Both the position numbers and the translations under genes were made by a program. Below are positions 1 to 8,419 of a DNA stretch of 43,745 bases, in pieces (positions within the stretch are counted from its first letter, which is position 1; each line of letters begins with the position of its first letter). The stretch lies in NCBI RefSeq assembly GCF_902464545.1, contig NZ_CABQJR010000021.1:1-43745 (forward strand), in the 5' to 3' direction. The notes beneath the pieces are model-generated. The model did no database searches, was not told the origin of the DNA, and saw nothing but the letters and a program-made list of their open reading frames with translations. The DNA is from an uncultured Senegalimassilia sp. GTDB taxonomy: Bacteria > Actinomycetota > Coriobacteriia > Coriobacteriales > Eggerthellaceae.

Positions 1-14
1 CCCCCCCCCGCCGG

Positions 15-50
15 GGGCGGGGGGCGGGGTTTCCCCCCCCGCCCCCCGCC
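15..50. repeat. G/C-homopolymer inverted repeat at left edge
   Basis: Runs of G broken by single C are followed by the mirrored runs of C broken by single G. The segment can therefore fold into a very stable hairpin, and the G runs could form a G-quadruplex. It lies at the very edge of the window and no gene is visible here. Such homopolymer tracts are also sequencing-error prone, so the exact run lengths should be treated with caution. Confidence 0.5.
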
Positions 51-151
51 GATTCCCATGGCGCCGCCTTCTCATCGGCGCCGCTTCGCCGCCTCGTCTC
101 CCATCCCGGGGCGGCGAAGCCCATCGCGGGGTCTCCCTCCCCGCATCGCAG

Positions 152-184
152 AGGACCGCCGCGGCCTCCCACCGCGGCGGTCCT
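152..184 (+). terminator. Strong hairpin, probable terminator
   Basis: Perfect 13-bp stem (AGGACCGCCGCGG, 152-164, and its complement 172-184) with a 7-nt loop, followed by ACGTTT. It probably ends a plus-strand transcript entering from the left of the window. The T tract is short, so the direction is uncertain. The remainder of 1-338 shows no gene, only GC-rich sequence with a second, longer-range inverted repeat (GCTTCGCCGCC near 82 and its complement near 109-119). Confidence 0.5.
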
Positions 185-338
185 ACGTTTAGGCGGGGAA
201 ACGGGCGGGCGCAAATCGGCTCGCCGCGATCGAACCCGCCGCTTGGCGCGCCCTGCGCTTCCCCACCCTGCCGCGCGCGCCGCGCGAGGTCGCCGCGCTT
301 GCGCTACCATGTCGTTAATCGTCAGGAAGGAACCTATC

Positions 339-1043
339 ATGCGCGAAACCCCGCAGCTGAAACATATCGAGCAAGTGTCAGACGGCTGGATCAAGAAGTA
401 CATTCTCACGTACGTGCTGCCCGACGGCAGCGACTATATATATGAAGCGGCCTCGCGCAAGGGCCTGGAGGCGTATCGCGCCGAGCTGGCGCGCCTTGAG
501 GAACGCAGCAACACGGCCATCGCGGCCATCGACGAAGGCGCCGACGATTTCGGCGCCGCAGCCGTTGCCGCAGCCGAAGAGGCGGCCGGCACCAGCGGCA
601 AGCGCACGGCCGACGCCGTGTCCATCGTGCCCATCACGCGCGACGGCAACCTGGTGCTCATCCGCGAGTTCCGCTATCCGCTGAACAGCTGGGTGGTCGG
701 CCTGCCCGCGGGCCTGGTGGAGCCCGGCGAGGACCTAACCGTGGCCGTGGACCGCGAGCTGCGCGAGGAAACAGGCTATGGCCTGCGCACCGGCCTTCCG
801 GAAGGCGCCGTGGAACTGCTACCGCAGGCCGGCCACTCGTCCACCGGCATGAGCGACGAGAGTGTGCAGACGGTGTTCGCCCAGGTGGAGAAGGACGAAG
901 CGGCCCATCCCGAGTATGGCGAGCTTATCGAGGTGTTCACGCTGCCGCTTCGCGAGGTGCCGCGGTTCCTGAAGCAGAACCCCTTGCCACTGGGCACTCG
1001 TCTGCAGCTGGTGCTGGAGATTTTCGCGCGAAACGAGAAATAG
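339..1043 (+). CDS. NUDIX hydrolase, ADP-ribose pyrophosphatase type
   Basis: A 234-aa protein with a complete Nudix box at about residues 125-147: G, E, then REL-R-EETG spaced as GX5EX7REUXEEXGU. NUDIX enzymes of this size and layout (N-terminal beta domain, then Nudix fold, ending in a short helix) usually hydrolyse ADP-ribose or related nucleotide sugars to AMP plus sugar phosphate, using Mg bound by the glutamates. The open frame extends upstream to a TTG at 243, but I chose the ATG at 339 because AGGAAGG precedes it at good spacing and because family similarity starts there. An Ala-rich stretch lies around residues 72-85. The gene stands alone and runs toward the convergent peptidase gene 8 bp downstream. 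The substrate cannot be read from the sequence. Confidence 0.9.
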   Translation: MRETPQLKHIEQVSDGWIKKYILTYVLPDGSDYIYEAASRKGLEAYRAELARLEERSNTAIAAIDEGADDFGAAAVAAAEEAAGTSGKRTADAVSIVPITRDGNLVLIREFRYPLNSWVVGLPAGLVEPGEDLTVAVDRELREETGYGLRTGLPEGAVELLPQAGHSSTGMSDESVQTVFAQVEKDEAAHPEYGELIEVFTLPLREVPRFLKQNPLPLGTRLQLVLEIFARNEK

Positions 1044-1051
1044 CTCGCGCT

Positions 1052-2185
1052 TTACGCGAAGCGCAGCGCGTGGGTGAAGCCTGCCCAGGACAGCGGGTCG
1101 GTGTCGCGCACGAAGGCGCCGAACGTGGGGGCGTGCACGTAATGCGTGCCGCCCTCGTTGCAGGCGATGGCCACGTGGCCATTGTAGCCGTCACCATAGC
1201 TGATCCACAGCACGTCGCCAGGCTGCGCGTCCTCCACGGGCAGCTGCGCCGCGGCCGCATAGTACAGCGACTCCGTCTGATGCGGCAGCGAAATACCCAC
1301 CTGCAGATACGCCCAGCGCACCAACCCCGAGCAGTCGAAGGTCTCGGGGCCCTCGGCGCCCCACACATACGGGCAGCCGATGCGAGAGAGCGCATAATCC
1401 ACCACCGAGCCGTTGGCAGGGATGGGCACCGACGGGATGTTGTACGCATATGCGCGCCTGACCTGCGCAGACGATGCCTGTGCCGTCTCGGCGCGGTCGC
1501 GATCCCGCATGGATTCCAGCGCTGCCTTCGCCTCTTCGTCGAGCTGCTGCAGGATGGCCTGCATGGCGGCCACCTTCTCCTGCGCCTCGTTCTTGACGCG
1601 CTCGGCCTCCTCCGCCGCCTCCTTCGCCGCCTGCTCCTGCAGCTCGAGCTGCTCCTTGTCGGCGGCCACCTGGTCGCGCAGGGCCTTGGTCTCCTCGATC
1701 ATCCGCTCGTCGTTCTCGTTGAGCGCATCGTACATGTCCAGGCCCGTGGCGAGCTCCTTGAACGACGCCGAGCCCATGAGCAAATCGACGACGGTGAACT
1801 TGCCGGCCTTGTACATGCCCACGGCGCGTTTGGCCAGGCGATCCTGCAGCGCGTCGATCTGCGTGGAGGCCTCGTCGATGCGACGCTGAGCGTCGTCGAC
1901 GGCGCTCACCGCGGCCTCGTGCTCGTCAAGCGCCTGGTAGTAAGCCTGCGCCGCCTCTGCCAGCTCGTTTTGCAGCGACGCCACGCGCTGATACACAGCA
2001 TCGGCTTGCGCCAGCTTCTCCTCGGCATCGGGCTCGTCGTTCTCCTTCTTGTCGTCGGAGTCCTTTTCTTTATCGTCCTCACCGTCGGCCCAAGCGGGAA
2101 CGGTGCCGAGCACCGTGGATGCGCCGAACAGCGCAGCTGCCGAGACGAACAGGCGACGATCGATTTGCGGGCGGGGACGAACCAT
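1052..2185 (-). CDS. Secreted NlpC/P60 peptidoglycan endopeptidase with coiled-coil region
   Basis: A 377-aa exported protein. The N-terminus carries a twin-arginine-like signal (DRRLFVSAA, residues 9-17, then a hydrophobic stretch and AWA-D near 31-34). Residues about 35-55 are Asp/Glu/Lys-rich, and 55-235 are heptad-like Ala/Glu/Gln coiled coil. The C40 peptidase domain occupies 255-377 with Cys285 in DCSG, His337 in GHVAI and His351 in YVHAP as the catalytic triad. This architecture is that of PcsB/CwlO/RipA-like enzymes that cleave peptide stems in the wall during growth or division, with the coiled coil often controlled by FtsEX. No ftsEX is in the window. The start at 2185 is preceded by AGAGGTG. 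The open frame continues upstream but lacks a signal peptide there. A promoter lies at 2243-2271. Confidence 0.92.
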   Translation of the reverse strand: MVRPRPQIDRRLFVSAAALFGASTVLGTVPAWADGEDDKEKDSDDKKENDEPDAEEKLAQADAVYQRVASLQNELAEAAQAYYQALDEHEAAVSAVDDAQRRIDEASTQIDALQDRLAKRAVGMYKAGKFTVVDLLMGSASFKELATGLDMYDALNENDERMIEETKALRDQVAADKEQLELQEQAAKEAAEEAERVKNEAQEKVAAMQAILQQLDEEAKAALESMRDRDRAETAQASSAQVRRAYAYNIPSVPIPANGSVVDYALSRIGCPYVWGAEGPETFDCSGLVRWAYLQVGISLPHQTESLYYAAAAQLPVEDAQPGDVLWISYGDGYNGHVAIACNEGGTHYVHAPTFGAFVRDTDPLSWAGFTHALRFA

Positions 2186-2242
2186 GTGACACCTCTGAAA
2201 CACCCTTGCGGGCACGTTGATTGCAATTTGCCATCGGGCATT

Positions 2243-2271
2243 GTAATACATGGTAAACTTTTTATTCGCAA
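2243..2271 (-). promoter_or_regulatory. Sigma-70-type promoter for the NlpC/P60 gene
   Basis: On the minus strand TTGCGA (2271-2266) and TATTAC (2248-2243) are separated by exactly 17 bp, inside an unusually AT-rich patch. The predicted transcript would start about 50 nt upstream of the chosen ATG. This supports the start at 2185 over upstream starts, which would lie before the promoter. Confidence 0.55.
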
Positions 2272-2424
2272 CGCCACGGCTTCTCCATGCTAGTTTATCC
2301 TCGCTCAAGGATGATACTGCGCGGGAGCGCCCCCACATAAGTTCCGCATCAGCTGCGGTTCGCGCATCCAAACGGCGCGTTCGCCCAATGTCAGGGGTCT
2401 GGCAGGCGGCGAAGCGGGGGCGCA

Positions 2425-2530
2425 AGTGATGAAGAGGCGCGAAGCGTCGAAGAAAGGAAGGGAACGAAGCGAAAGGCGACAAAGCGGAGAATGCGAACGG
2501 CGAAGCGAGGTGCGAAATCGCGCGAGAACA
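2425..2530. other. Intergenic purine-rich segment with repeated GCGAAR words
   Basis: Within the gene-free stretch 2272-2705, the plus strand from about 2425 to 2530 is almost all purine broken by C, with many short GCGAAG/GCGAAA words. No coding sequence with a ribosome site is convincing here. The remaining parts of the gap hold the promoter of the peptidase gene and the terminator of the TrpR-like gene. Confidence 0.4.
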
Positions 2531-2534
2531 CAAA

Positions 2535-2566
2535 AACCCGCCGCCCTCGAAGGAGGACGGCGGGTT
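2535..2566 (-). terminator. Rho-independent terminator of the TrpR-like gene
   Basis: The stem AACCCGCCG (2535-2543) pairs with 2558-2566. After one mismatch a further 4-bp stem continues around a short loop. On the minus strand the hairpin is followed by TTTTTG. It lies about 140 bp after the stop of the TrpR-like gene and before the peptidase promoter. Confidence 0.75.
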
Positions 2567-2705
2567 CGACGCGACCGCATAGATACGTTAGCGACAGATG
2601 CGCCGCAAGGGACACCGCGGCGGGCGCCGATTCCCCACCCTGCCGCGCAGAGAGCACCACGCGGGGCATGCCGGGAAGCTCCGGTTCCGCCCTGCCGCTC
2701 GGGGC

Positions 2706-3005
2706 TCACTTCCCTTTGCGGACGTCGTCCAAGATGTTGAGCGCCATGGTGTAGCCGCCGGCGCCGTAACTCAGGCACTTCGACACGCGGGCGATGGTTG
2801 TTGCCGACGCCCCCGTGGCCTTCTCGATGGAAGCATACGAATTGCCGGCATCGAGCTGACGAGCAACCGCCAGGCGCTGCGAGGTTTCGCGGATCTCGCG
2901 GATGGTGAACAGATCTTCAAGCAGCAGGAAGATGTCGTCCTTGTCCTGGATTTTTGAGAAAACGGTCAGCAGATCCTCCACCTCGGGGGTTCTCAGCTCG
3001 CTCAT
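2706..3005 (-). CDS. TrpR/YerC-YecD family transcriptional regulator
   Basis: A 99-aa protein matching the small TrpR-like YerC/YecD family in length and pattern. A helical N-terminus (ELRTPEVEDLLTVFSKIQD) is followed by a helix-turn-helix at about 45-75 (REIRETSQRLAVAR, then SYASIEKATGASATTIARVSK). The family binds DNA, but the ligand and targets of YerC-type members are generally not established. The tryptophan-binding function of true TrpR should not be assumed. The start at 3005 is chosen because GGAAAGG lies just upstream. An ATG 18 codons earlier has no comparable site. It is monocistronic, with its own terminator downstream. Confidence 0.85.
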   Translation of the reverse strand: MSELRTPEVEDLLTVFSKIQDKDDIFLLLEDLFTIREIRETSQRLAVARQLDAGNSYASIEKATGASATTIARVSKCLSYGAGGYTMALNILDDVRKGK

Positions 3006-3102
3006 TCGGCATCGCCTTTCCGATTCACCGGGTCCTTTGCCTTCATTGTACTCCATCATGGTGGAGTGCTTGAGAACTCCGCAAACCTCGCCGCAAACGG
3101 CC

Positions 3103-3131
3103 GGACACTTAGGGACGCGGGCTTACCTGCC
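3103..3131 (+). repeat. Dispersed GGACACTT-type repeat, copy 1
   Basis: The segment reads GGACACTTAGGGACG then CGGGCTTACCTGCC. It closely matches the minus-strand copy at 16548-16584 and the copies at 43377-43610. It lies between the TrpR-like gene and the envelope gene and runs across the stop codon (3123-3125) of the latter. The same family therefore occurs at three separate places in the window. Confidence 0.55.
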
Positions 3132-5345
3132 GCCAGCCGCGGCCGTGCCCGTGCCCATACCGCCGGCTCCACCCATGCCGCCAACGCCCGCAGATGCCGT
3201 GCAGCTGGCCGTGATCGCGGTTTCGCCGCCACCGCTCACCGTGCCGGAATCCGTGTAGCCGTCGGCGTTGGCATTCGCCACCTCACCGCCGATGAACAGG
3301 GTATATTCGCCGCCTTCCGCAAAAGCCGGACTGGACGCCAGCACCATGCCGAAGCGCTTGGTCGCCGTGAACGACGCCACCACGTTGCCACTGCCGTCGA
3401 CCACGCAGACGCTCTGGCCGGCCTCGCCGCTTGCCGAGGTCATGGCGAAGGCCTGCGTGCCGCTGGTGAAGTTTTGCGCCATACCCGTGGAGCCGACCAT
3501 GAGCACGGTGCCGCCGCTGACGGTCGCGCTGCCGTCGTAGTCGAACGCGCCGTCGCCGTCGCTGGTGGGCCCGGAAACCAGCAGCACACCGCCCGTCACC
3601 TCGACGTTGCCGTTACTGTCGATGGCATCGCCGACGGAATCCACCACCAAGTAGCCGCCGTTGATTTGGATAAGGCAGTTGCTATCCGCCTGGCCCATGC
3701 CGCCGCCTGCCGCGGGATCGGCGGCACCGCCAGCCGCTCCACCCGCATTACCTGCGCCGGCAACGTTACCACCCGCCGGCAGCCCGGACGCGGTTCCGCC
3801 CTGCTGGGCACCTGCAGCGCCCGGGGCTTGCCCATCCTGCTGGACGGCGGAATCGGGAGCTTGCCCGCCCTGCTGGGCGCCAGCGGCATCGGCGGCCTGA
3901 CCGCCCTGCTGCATGCCCGCGGGCGCCTGACCACCGGCATTCGGAGCCGCGACCCCGCCGCCCTGGCCGGGCGCGCCGGGCGTGCCGCCGTTGGGCAACG
4001 TGCTGCTGACCGTATCGGCATCGGCATCATCGGACAGGTCGGCAGCACTGGCGTTCACGCCGTCATCGCTTGCCACGATATGCGTATCGCCGCCGTTGAC
4101 GTAGACCTTCTCCGCTTCGTAGCCCTCGTTGCAGCTAGTCACGTTCATGGTTCCGTCATCCACGGTCAGCTTCGTCTCCGCATGGAACGCGTCATCGCCC
4201 GCGCTCACCTCGATCACAGAACCCAGCAGGTGCATCTCCAAATCGGAATGGAACGCGTCATCGTTGGCCGCCACCGTCAGCGAGCCGCCCGCAAGGCGAA
4301 CGAGCGTCTTACCCTGCGCCGCATCGTCACCGGCCTGAATATCGAACGTGCCGCCGTCGATGCTCACGAAGCCCTTCGCAGGATCGTCGTCCTTGTTCGA
4401 CTTGATACCGTCGCCGCCCGCCTCGATAGCGAAGACGCCGTCGCGGATCTTCACGCAATCGCGGCCGCGCAGGCCATCTTCCACAGCGCTGACGTTGTAC
4501 GTTCCAGATACAACGACCAAGTCGTCCTTCGAGCACACAGCGTGACGGTACGCGCTCGTCACGTTCAGCGTCCCGGACCCGTTCAATGTCAGGTCGCAGC
4601 GGCTGAACAGCGTGGCGTATGGCTCATCGGAATCATCTTCCAGCACATACAACGATCCATCGGACAGGCTGTTCTCCGTCCCCGCGTCCAAGGTGACGAA
4701 GCACTTGTCCGCGTTACGCACATAAATCGCCGGGCCGTCCTCGTTGTGGATGGTCGCGCCAGCCAGCACCAGCTGCACCTTATCGTCGTCGCCGGCATCG
4801 ACCAGCAGCTGGCTGTCGGTCAGCTCGCCCGACACCACGTACGTGCCCGCCGACGAGATGACCACGCCGTCGGCGGACACCTGGGCGCCCGCCCCCTGCA
4901 CGCTGGCCGAATCGCCCGACAGCGTGATGACGGTCGCCGACGGCGCGTCATAGGAAGCATCAAGGTCGCGCTTGGAATAGTCCAGGTCAAGGGCGCTTTC
5001 ATCAAACGCAGCCGCAACTTCCTCGAACGATGCGTACTCCGTGTCGGAAGCGCTTGCCGCAGCGGCCTGCTCGGATGCGGCCGAGTTTTCCGCATCCGTC
5101 GAAACCGCCGCGCAGCCCTCCATCGCAAGCACGCCGCTCAAAGCCAGCAGGGCAACCGCACCGCACGCCAGGCGCGTCAGCCCGCGCACGTCGGTGCGCT
5201 CCGTCGCCGAGGAACCGCCCGCAACGGACGCGACGGCGTCGGGACCCCGCCCCTCCTCTTCGCCAGCAGCTCCGCAAAACGCCCCGGAACCTTCGGCCCC
5301 GGCTTCGCGCGCCGCTCGGGCGCGTCGGTTCGCAAACCAACCCAT
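3123..5345 (-). CDS. Exported Cthe_2159-type carbohydrate-binding beta-helix protein
   Basis: A 740-aa protein of the Cthe_2159 (DUF4353) family, whose characterised member is a calcium-dependent right-handed beta-helix that binds polysaccharide. Many short repeated turns support this, for example GGDGIKSNKDDD, GDDAAQGK, NDDAFHSD, GDDAFHAE and SDDGVNAS at about residues 300-430, the usual Asp/Gly calcium-binding turns. The first 55 residues are basic then Ala/Gly-rich. A hydrophobic segment at 58-75 ends at Cys78 (AMEGC), a weak lipobox, so it is either a lipoprotein or anchored. Residues about 452-555 are a Gly/Gln/Ala-rich low-complexity insert separating two beta-helix blocks. ATG directly follows the TAA of the DUF4956 gene, with GGGAGG upstream, so translation is coupled. 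The true sugar ligand is unknown. Confidence 0.85.
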   Translation of the reverse strand: MGWFANRRARAAREAGAEGSGAFCGAAGEEEGRGPDAVASVAGGSSATERTDVRGLTRLACGAVALLALSGVLAMEGCAAVSTDAENSAASEQAAAASASDTEYASFEEVAAAFDESALDLDYSKRDLDASYDAPSATVITLSGDSASVQGAGAQVSADGVVISSAGTYVVSGELTDSQLLVDAGDDDKVQLVLAGATIHNEDGPAIYVRNADKCFVTLDAGTENSLSDGSLYVLEDDSDEPYATLFSRCDLTLNGSGTLNVTSAYRHAVCSKDDLVVVSGTYNVSAVEDGLRGRDCVKIRDGVFAIEAGGDGIKSNKDDDPAKGFVSIDGGTFDIQAGDDAAQGKTLVRLAGGSLTVAANDDAFHSDLEMHLLGSVIEVSAGDDAFHAETKLTVDDGTMNVTSCNEGYEAEKVYVNGGDTHIVASDDGVNASAADLSDDADADTVSSTLPNGGTPGAPGQGGGVAAPNAGGQAPAGMQQGGQAADAAGAQQGGQAPDSAVQQDGQAPGAAGAQQGGTASGLPAGGNVAGAGNAGGAAGGAADPAAGGGMGQADSNCLIQINGGYLVVDSVGDAIDSNGNVEVTGGVLLVSGPTSDGDGAFDYDGSATVSGGTVLMVGSTGMAQNFTSGTQAFAMTSASGEAGQSVCVVDGSGNVVASFTATKRFGMVLASSPAFAEGGEYTLFIGGEVANANADGYTDSGTVSGGGETAITASCTASAGVGGMGGAGGMGTGTAAAGGR

Positions 5346-6041
5346 TTAGAGCACCTCCCTGGAGACCTGCGCGTTGCTCAAGCTGACTTTCAGGTTCCCG
5401 TTCAAGCAGCGCACCTCGTCCATCAGGCGTTTCTCGATCCCGGGCTGCGCCAGGCGCACCTGATACTCAAGCTGGTACAAACTGCCCATGTTCGTGGTGG
5501 AAACCTCGGTCAGCTCATGCTCGGCGGTGTAGCGCGCCAGCACGGCGTCAAACATACCGTCGAACTCCAGGTCCTCGGGCACCGTCACGCGGAGCACCTT
5601 CTCCGGCTGCTGCGGCCGCCCGAACGGCGACAGCACGTACACCACATTCACCACGCCCACGATGAACGTGAACAACACGGCCAGCGCGATGAATCCCATG
5701 CCGGTGGCCAAGCCGATGGCCATGGCGAAAAACACGCTGCCGATGTCCTTCGCGCTGCCCGGGATGCTGCGGAAGCGCACCAGATTGAACACGCCCATGA
5801 CGGCGATGCCCGCGCCAAGGTTGCCGTTGACCAGGGTGATCACCATCTGCACGATCAGCGGCAGCAGCGCCAAGGTGACCACGAAGTTCTTCGAGTACTT
5901 GTGACGGAACATGTAGATGCAGGCCACGGCCGCGCCGAGCACGATGGATGCGGCACAGCACATCAGGAACTGCACGGTGGACACGCTTGCCACCAGGGAA
6001 TCAGTCGTTCCGAAAACCGAGGAGAGGGCGGAATCAAGCAC
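5346..6041 (-). CDS. DUF4956 integral membrane protein
   Basis: A 231-aa protein with several membrane helices in its first half (about 20-45, 53-72, 75-85 and 102-137) and a soluble C-terminal part of about 90 residues. The central signature GVFNLVRFRSIPGSAKDIG is typical of DUF4956. The biochemical role of the family is unknown, but it is repeatedly found next to VTC-domain polyphosphate polymerases, CotH kinases and Cthe_2159 proteins, as here. I prefer the GTG at 6041 because AGGATGA lies at proper spacing. An ATG at 6050 has AAAGG touching the start. Either start overlaps the end of the VTC gene. The stop abuts the next ATG with no gap. Confidence 0.88.
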   Translation of the reverse strand: MLDSALSSVFGTTDSLVASVSTVQFLMCCAASIVLGAAVACIYMFRHKYSKNFVVTLALLPLIVQMVITLVNGNLGAGIAVMGVFNLVRFRSIPGSAKDIGSVFFAMAIGLATGMGFIALAVLFTFIVGVVNVVYVLSPFGRPQQPEKVLRVTVPEDLEFDGMFDAVLARYTAEHELTEVSTTNMGSLYQLEYQVRLAQPGIEKRLMDEVRCLNGNLKVSLSNAQVSREVL

Positions 6042-7230
6042 AACGATCATCCTTTCGGGAGGTCAGGGACGGGAAAGCGGCGCGACGGACGCGCGAGCCG
6101 GGCGCAGGAGCGGAAACGCGGCGAGCACGCGAATCGCACGACGGGGAGAGCCGGTCGATGACGGCCGTTTCCTGCGAGGAGGCTTGCGCGAATGCGCGCC
6201 GCGCGGAAGGCGCCACGCCACGCACTTTCGACGCCGAGGCCGCAGGCGACGCAACAGGCGAAGCCGCCTGTGCAGACGCGCGCTGCGAAGAACACGCTGC
6301 GCCGCACGCCTTCGATGCCGAAGCCGCAGGCGGCACGACAGGCGACGCCACCTCCCCTCGCATCGCGTGCCCCGCCCGAGCCGGGGAAACCGCCGGCAGC
6401 GGCTCGTGCCCGGCAACGCCTTCCGCCTGTGAAGCCCCACGACTCGAAGCCCGCACAGCGCCGGCAGCACGCTCGCACTCCTGATAGGCGGCGCCGTACT
6501 TGCTGAACGACGATGGATACGCCTGGCACCCGCCGAGCACCTCGACCAGCCAGGACGGATAAGCGCCGGCGGTCTTCACCTCCATAATCGTCTCGCCCAA
6601 ACCCAGAAGCGGATGGAAGGTGCTGCCCGCCTCGCGTTCGCCCGCCAGCACATCGCGATACGCGACGCCCGAATCGAACGTGATGCGCAGCCCATCGGCA
6701 TCGGCGCCCAGGATCGGGGCGTACGCCGTGCGCTCGCACACGATGTACATGGAAGGCCGCAGGTTGCGATAACGCTCCGTGAACGCATCGATCTCGCGAG
6801 CGATCTGAATGCTGTGCAGCGTGAGCGCCTCGTCCTGTTGCACCTGGTCGGACAGCGGGTTTTGCACGCAGGCGTTCTCGTAGGGCACGCGCCCCATCAG
6901 GTACGCGTACGCCGCCGTCAGCGAACATCCCACGCGGCGCTTGTACACGATGCCGTCGTATTTCTTCTTGATCTCCACGTACACGCGCTCGCCCGAAGTC
7001 GGCGTGCCGTACCAACGCAGGCGCAGCTTCTCCTTGTACAGGGGCTTTTCCAAACTGCGCGCGATCAGGTCGCGCGTCGGCGTGTCGAAGTACAGGCTGG
7101 TGATGCGCGTGCGGCCATACTCGTCGGCGGCCATGCGCCCGGCCAGCGCGTCGAGCACTTCGCGATGCTGCTTCGCGTTTAAGCGGTATTTGACCTCTTT
7201 GCGTTCAAAGGTGTCGGTGAATGAAGCCAT
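6034..7230 (-). CDS. VTC-domain polyphosphate polymerase-like protein
   Basis: A 398-aa protein. Residues about 5-255 form a VTC tunnel domain: ERKEVKYRL near the start, SLYFDTP, KEKLRLRWYG, EIKKKYDGIVYKRR, then IMEVKTAGAYPSWL and SFSKYGAAY. These basic strands line the tunnel in the yeast Vtc4 enzyme that makes polyphosphate from ATP. Bacterial homologues are annotated the same way, but few have been tested. Residues about 260-398 are an Ala/Ser/Arg-rich tail with imperfect internal repeats (KACGAACSSQRASAQ and KVRGVAPSARRAFAQ), probably disordered. The start at 7230 has GGGAGGAAACG immediately before it. It is the first gene of the three-gene module and overlaps the DUF4956 gene by a few bases, implying translational coupling. 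Confidence 0.88.
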   Translation of the reverse strand: MASFTDTFERKEVKYRLNAKQHREVLDALAGRMAADEYGRTRITSLYFDTPTRDLIARSLEKPLYKEKLRLRWYGTPTSGERVYVEIKKKYDGIVYKRRVGCSLTAAYAYLMGRVPYENACVQNPLSDQVQQDEALTLHSIQIAREIDAFTERYRNLRPSMYIVCERTAYAPILGADADGLRITFDSGVAYRDVLAGEREAGSTFHPLLGLGETIMEVKTAGAYPSWLVEVLGGCQAYPSSFSKYGAAYQECERAAGAVRASSRGASQAEGVAGHEPLPAVSPARAGHAMRGEVASPVVPPAASASKACGAACSSQRASAQAASPVASPAASASKVRGVAPSARRAFAQASSQETAVIDRLSPSCDSRARRVSAPAPGSRVRRAAFPSLTSRKDDRCA

Positions 7231-7333
7231 CGTTTCCTCCCAAGGGCCCAGCGGCCCACGCTCGGGGAACATTTCGAGGCTAGATACTACGAAGGCACCC
7301 TTAAAGTTGACTGAAACCGAGATCGGAAACACA

Positions 7334-7356
7334 AAAGCCCGCCGGTGGCGGGCTTT
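7334..7356 (-). terminator. Rho-independent terminator of menG/ubiE
   Basis: A perfect 10-bp stem (AAAGCCCGCC, 7334-7343, with 7347-7356) closes on a 3-nt loop. On the minus strand it ends in CTTTTGTG. It lies 35 bp after the methyltransferase stop and before the start of the VTC module, so that module is probably transcribed from its own promoter. Confidence 0.75.
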
Positions 7357-7390
7357 CGATCGTTGCAGTCGGAATCTTCCGTGATTGGCG

Positions 7391-8134
7391 CTACTCGGGC
7401 TTTTTCGCCACGTGAACCGCGGCGATGCCGCCGGTGTAGTTCTTCCAGGTGACGTCCGTGAAGCCGGCGTCCTCCATCATGCGGGCCAGGCCCTGCTGGT
7501 TGGGGAACGCCTTGATGGACTTCGAAAGGTACACGAAACCGTCGCGGTCGCCCGTGATCAGGCCACCCCAGAACGGGATGAGGTGCTTCAGGTAGAAGTT
7601 GTACAGCGCGCGCCAAACAGCATTGGGCGGGGTGCTGAACTCAAGGCACACCAGGCTGCCGCCGGGCTTGAGCACGCGATACATCTCCGACAGCGCGCGC
7701 GGGCGGTCGGGCATGTTGCGGATGCCGTAGGCCATGGTGATGGCGTCGTAGCTGGCATCGGCGTACGGGATTTCCTGCGCGTCCACCACCTCGAAATCCA
7801 CCGGCACGCCGTCGGCCGCACCGTCGGCGTAGTGCGCACGGGCCACGTCAAGCATCTCGTTGACCAGGTCGGTGCACTGGATATGGCGCGGGTGCTTGGC
7901 GCGCGCCACGGTGAAGCTGACGTCGCCCGTTCCGCCCGCAATGTCCAGAACGTCATCATTTGCGCTGATGGGAGCCTGTTTCATCATACCCGCCAGCCAC
8001 ATCTTGTATGCGCCGAAGCTAGAGATGGCGTTGAAGCGCTCGTACTTCTTCGCGATAGTGGAGAAGATGTCCTTCACGCGTTCGGACGAGATCTCGGCCG
8101 GCGCTTCCTTGCCGGTGGCGGTGTCGATGGCCAT
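7391..8134 (-). CDS. menG: Demethylmenaquinone methyltransferase
   Basis: A 247-aa class I SAM methyltransferase of the UbiE/MenG family. The family signature AKKYERFNAISSFG is at about residues 28-41. SAM motif I is DIAGGTGDVSF, and the second UbiE signature is YGIRNMPDRPRALSEM followed by RVLKPGG. It methylates demethylmenaquinone to menaquinone at the membrane, the last step of menaquinone synthesis. That fits the cytochrome bd genes further along, which need a quinol donor. The start at 8134 is chosen because AAGGAG lies upstream. The open frame extends about 80 codons further but with Arg-rich, shadow-like sequence. The 285-bp gap to the next gene upstream shows nothing convincing. Confidence 0.93.
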   Translation of the reverse strand: MAIDTATGKEAPAEISSERVKDIFSTIAKKYERFNAISSFGAYKMWLAGMMKQAPISANDDVLDIAGGTGDVSFTVARAKHPRHIQCTDLVNEMLDVARAHYADGAADGVPVDFEVVDAQEIPYADASYDAITMAYGIRNMPDRPRALSEMYRVLKPGGSLVCLEFSTPPNAVWRALYNFYLKHLIPFWGGLITGDRDGFVYLSKSIKAFPNQQGLARMMEDAGFTDVTWKNYTGGIAAVHVAKKPE

Positions 8135-8419
8135 GCGGTGCTGCTCCTTGCGTATCGTGCGCGCCCGGCGAACCCGGGCGCGTTCATCAAGCTGGCCCTG
8201 AGCGGGCCGTTCGTTCGACATTCCAGTATAGCCGTTCGCGCAGCCGCGACGCGCGTTCGGCATGAAGCGAACACGCAAGCTGCGGCGACAGCGGCAGCGG
8301 TCGCCGACCGACAAAGGGGCGCGGCCGCGCAACCCGCGCAAGGCGCAAGCGGCAAAGTCACGCCCATCAGGCAAAACGCCGACGAGAGCCGTGTTCGCAA
8401 AGCCTCGGAGCGCGAGCTG

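Noticed and set aside
3066..6161. 1031-codon plus-strand open frame opposite the VTC module
   Set aside because: It is an antisense shadow of three well-supported minus-strand genes; its composition is Arg/His/Ala-rich, and it has no family pattern or ribosome site.
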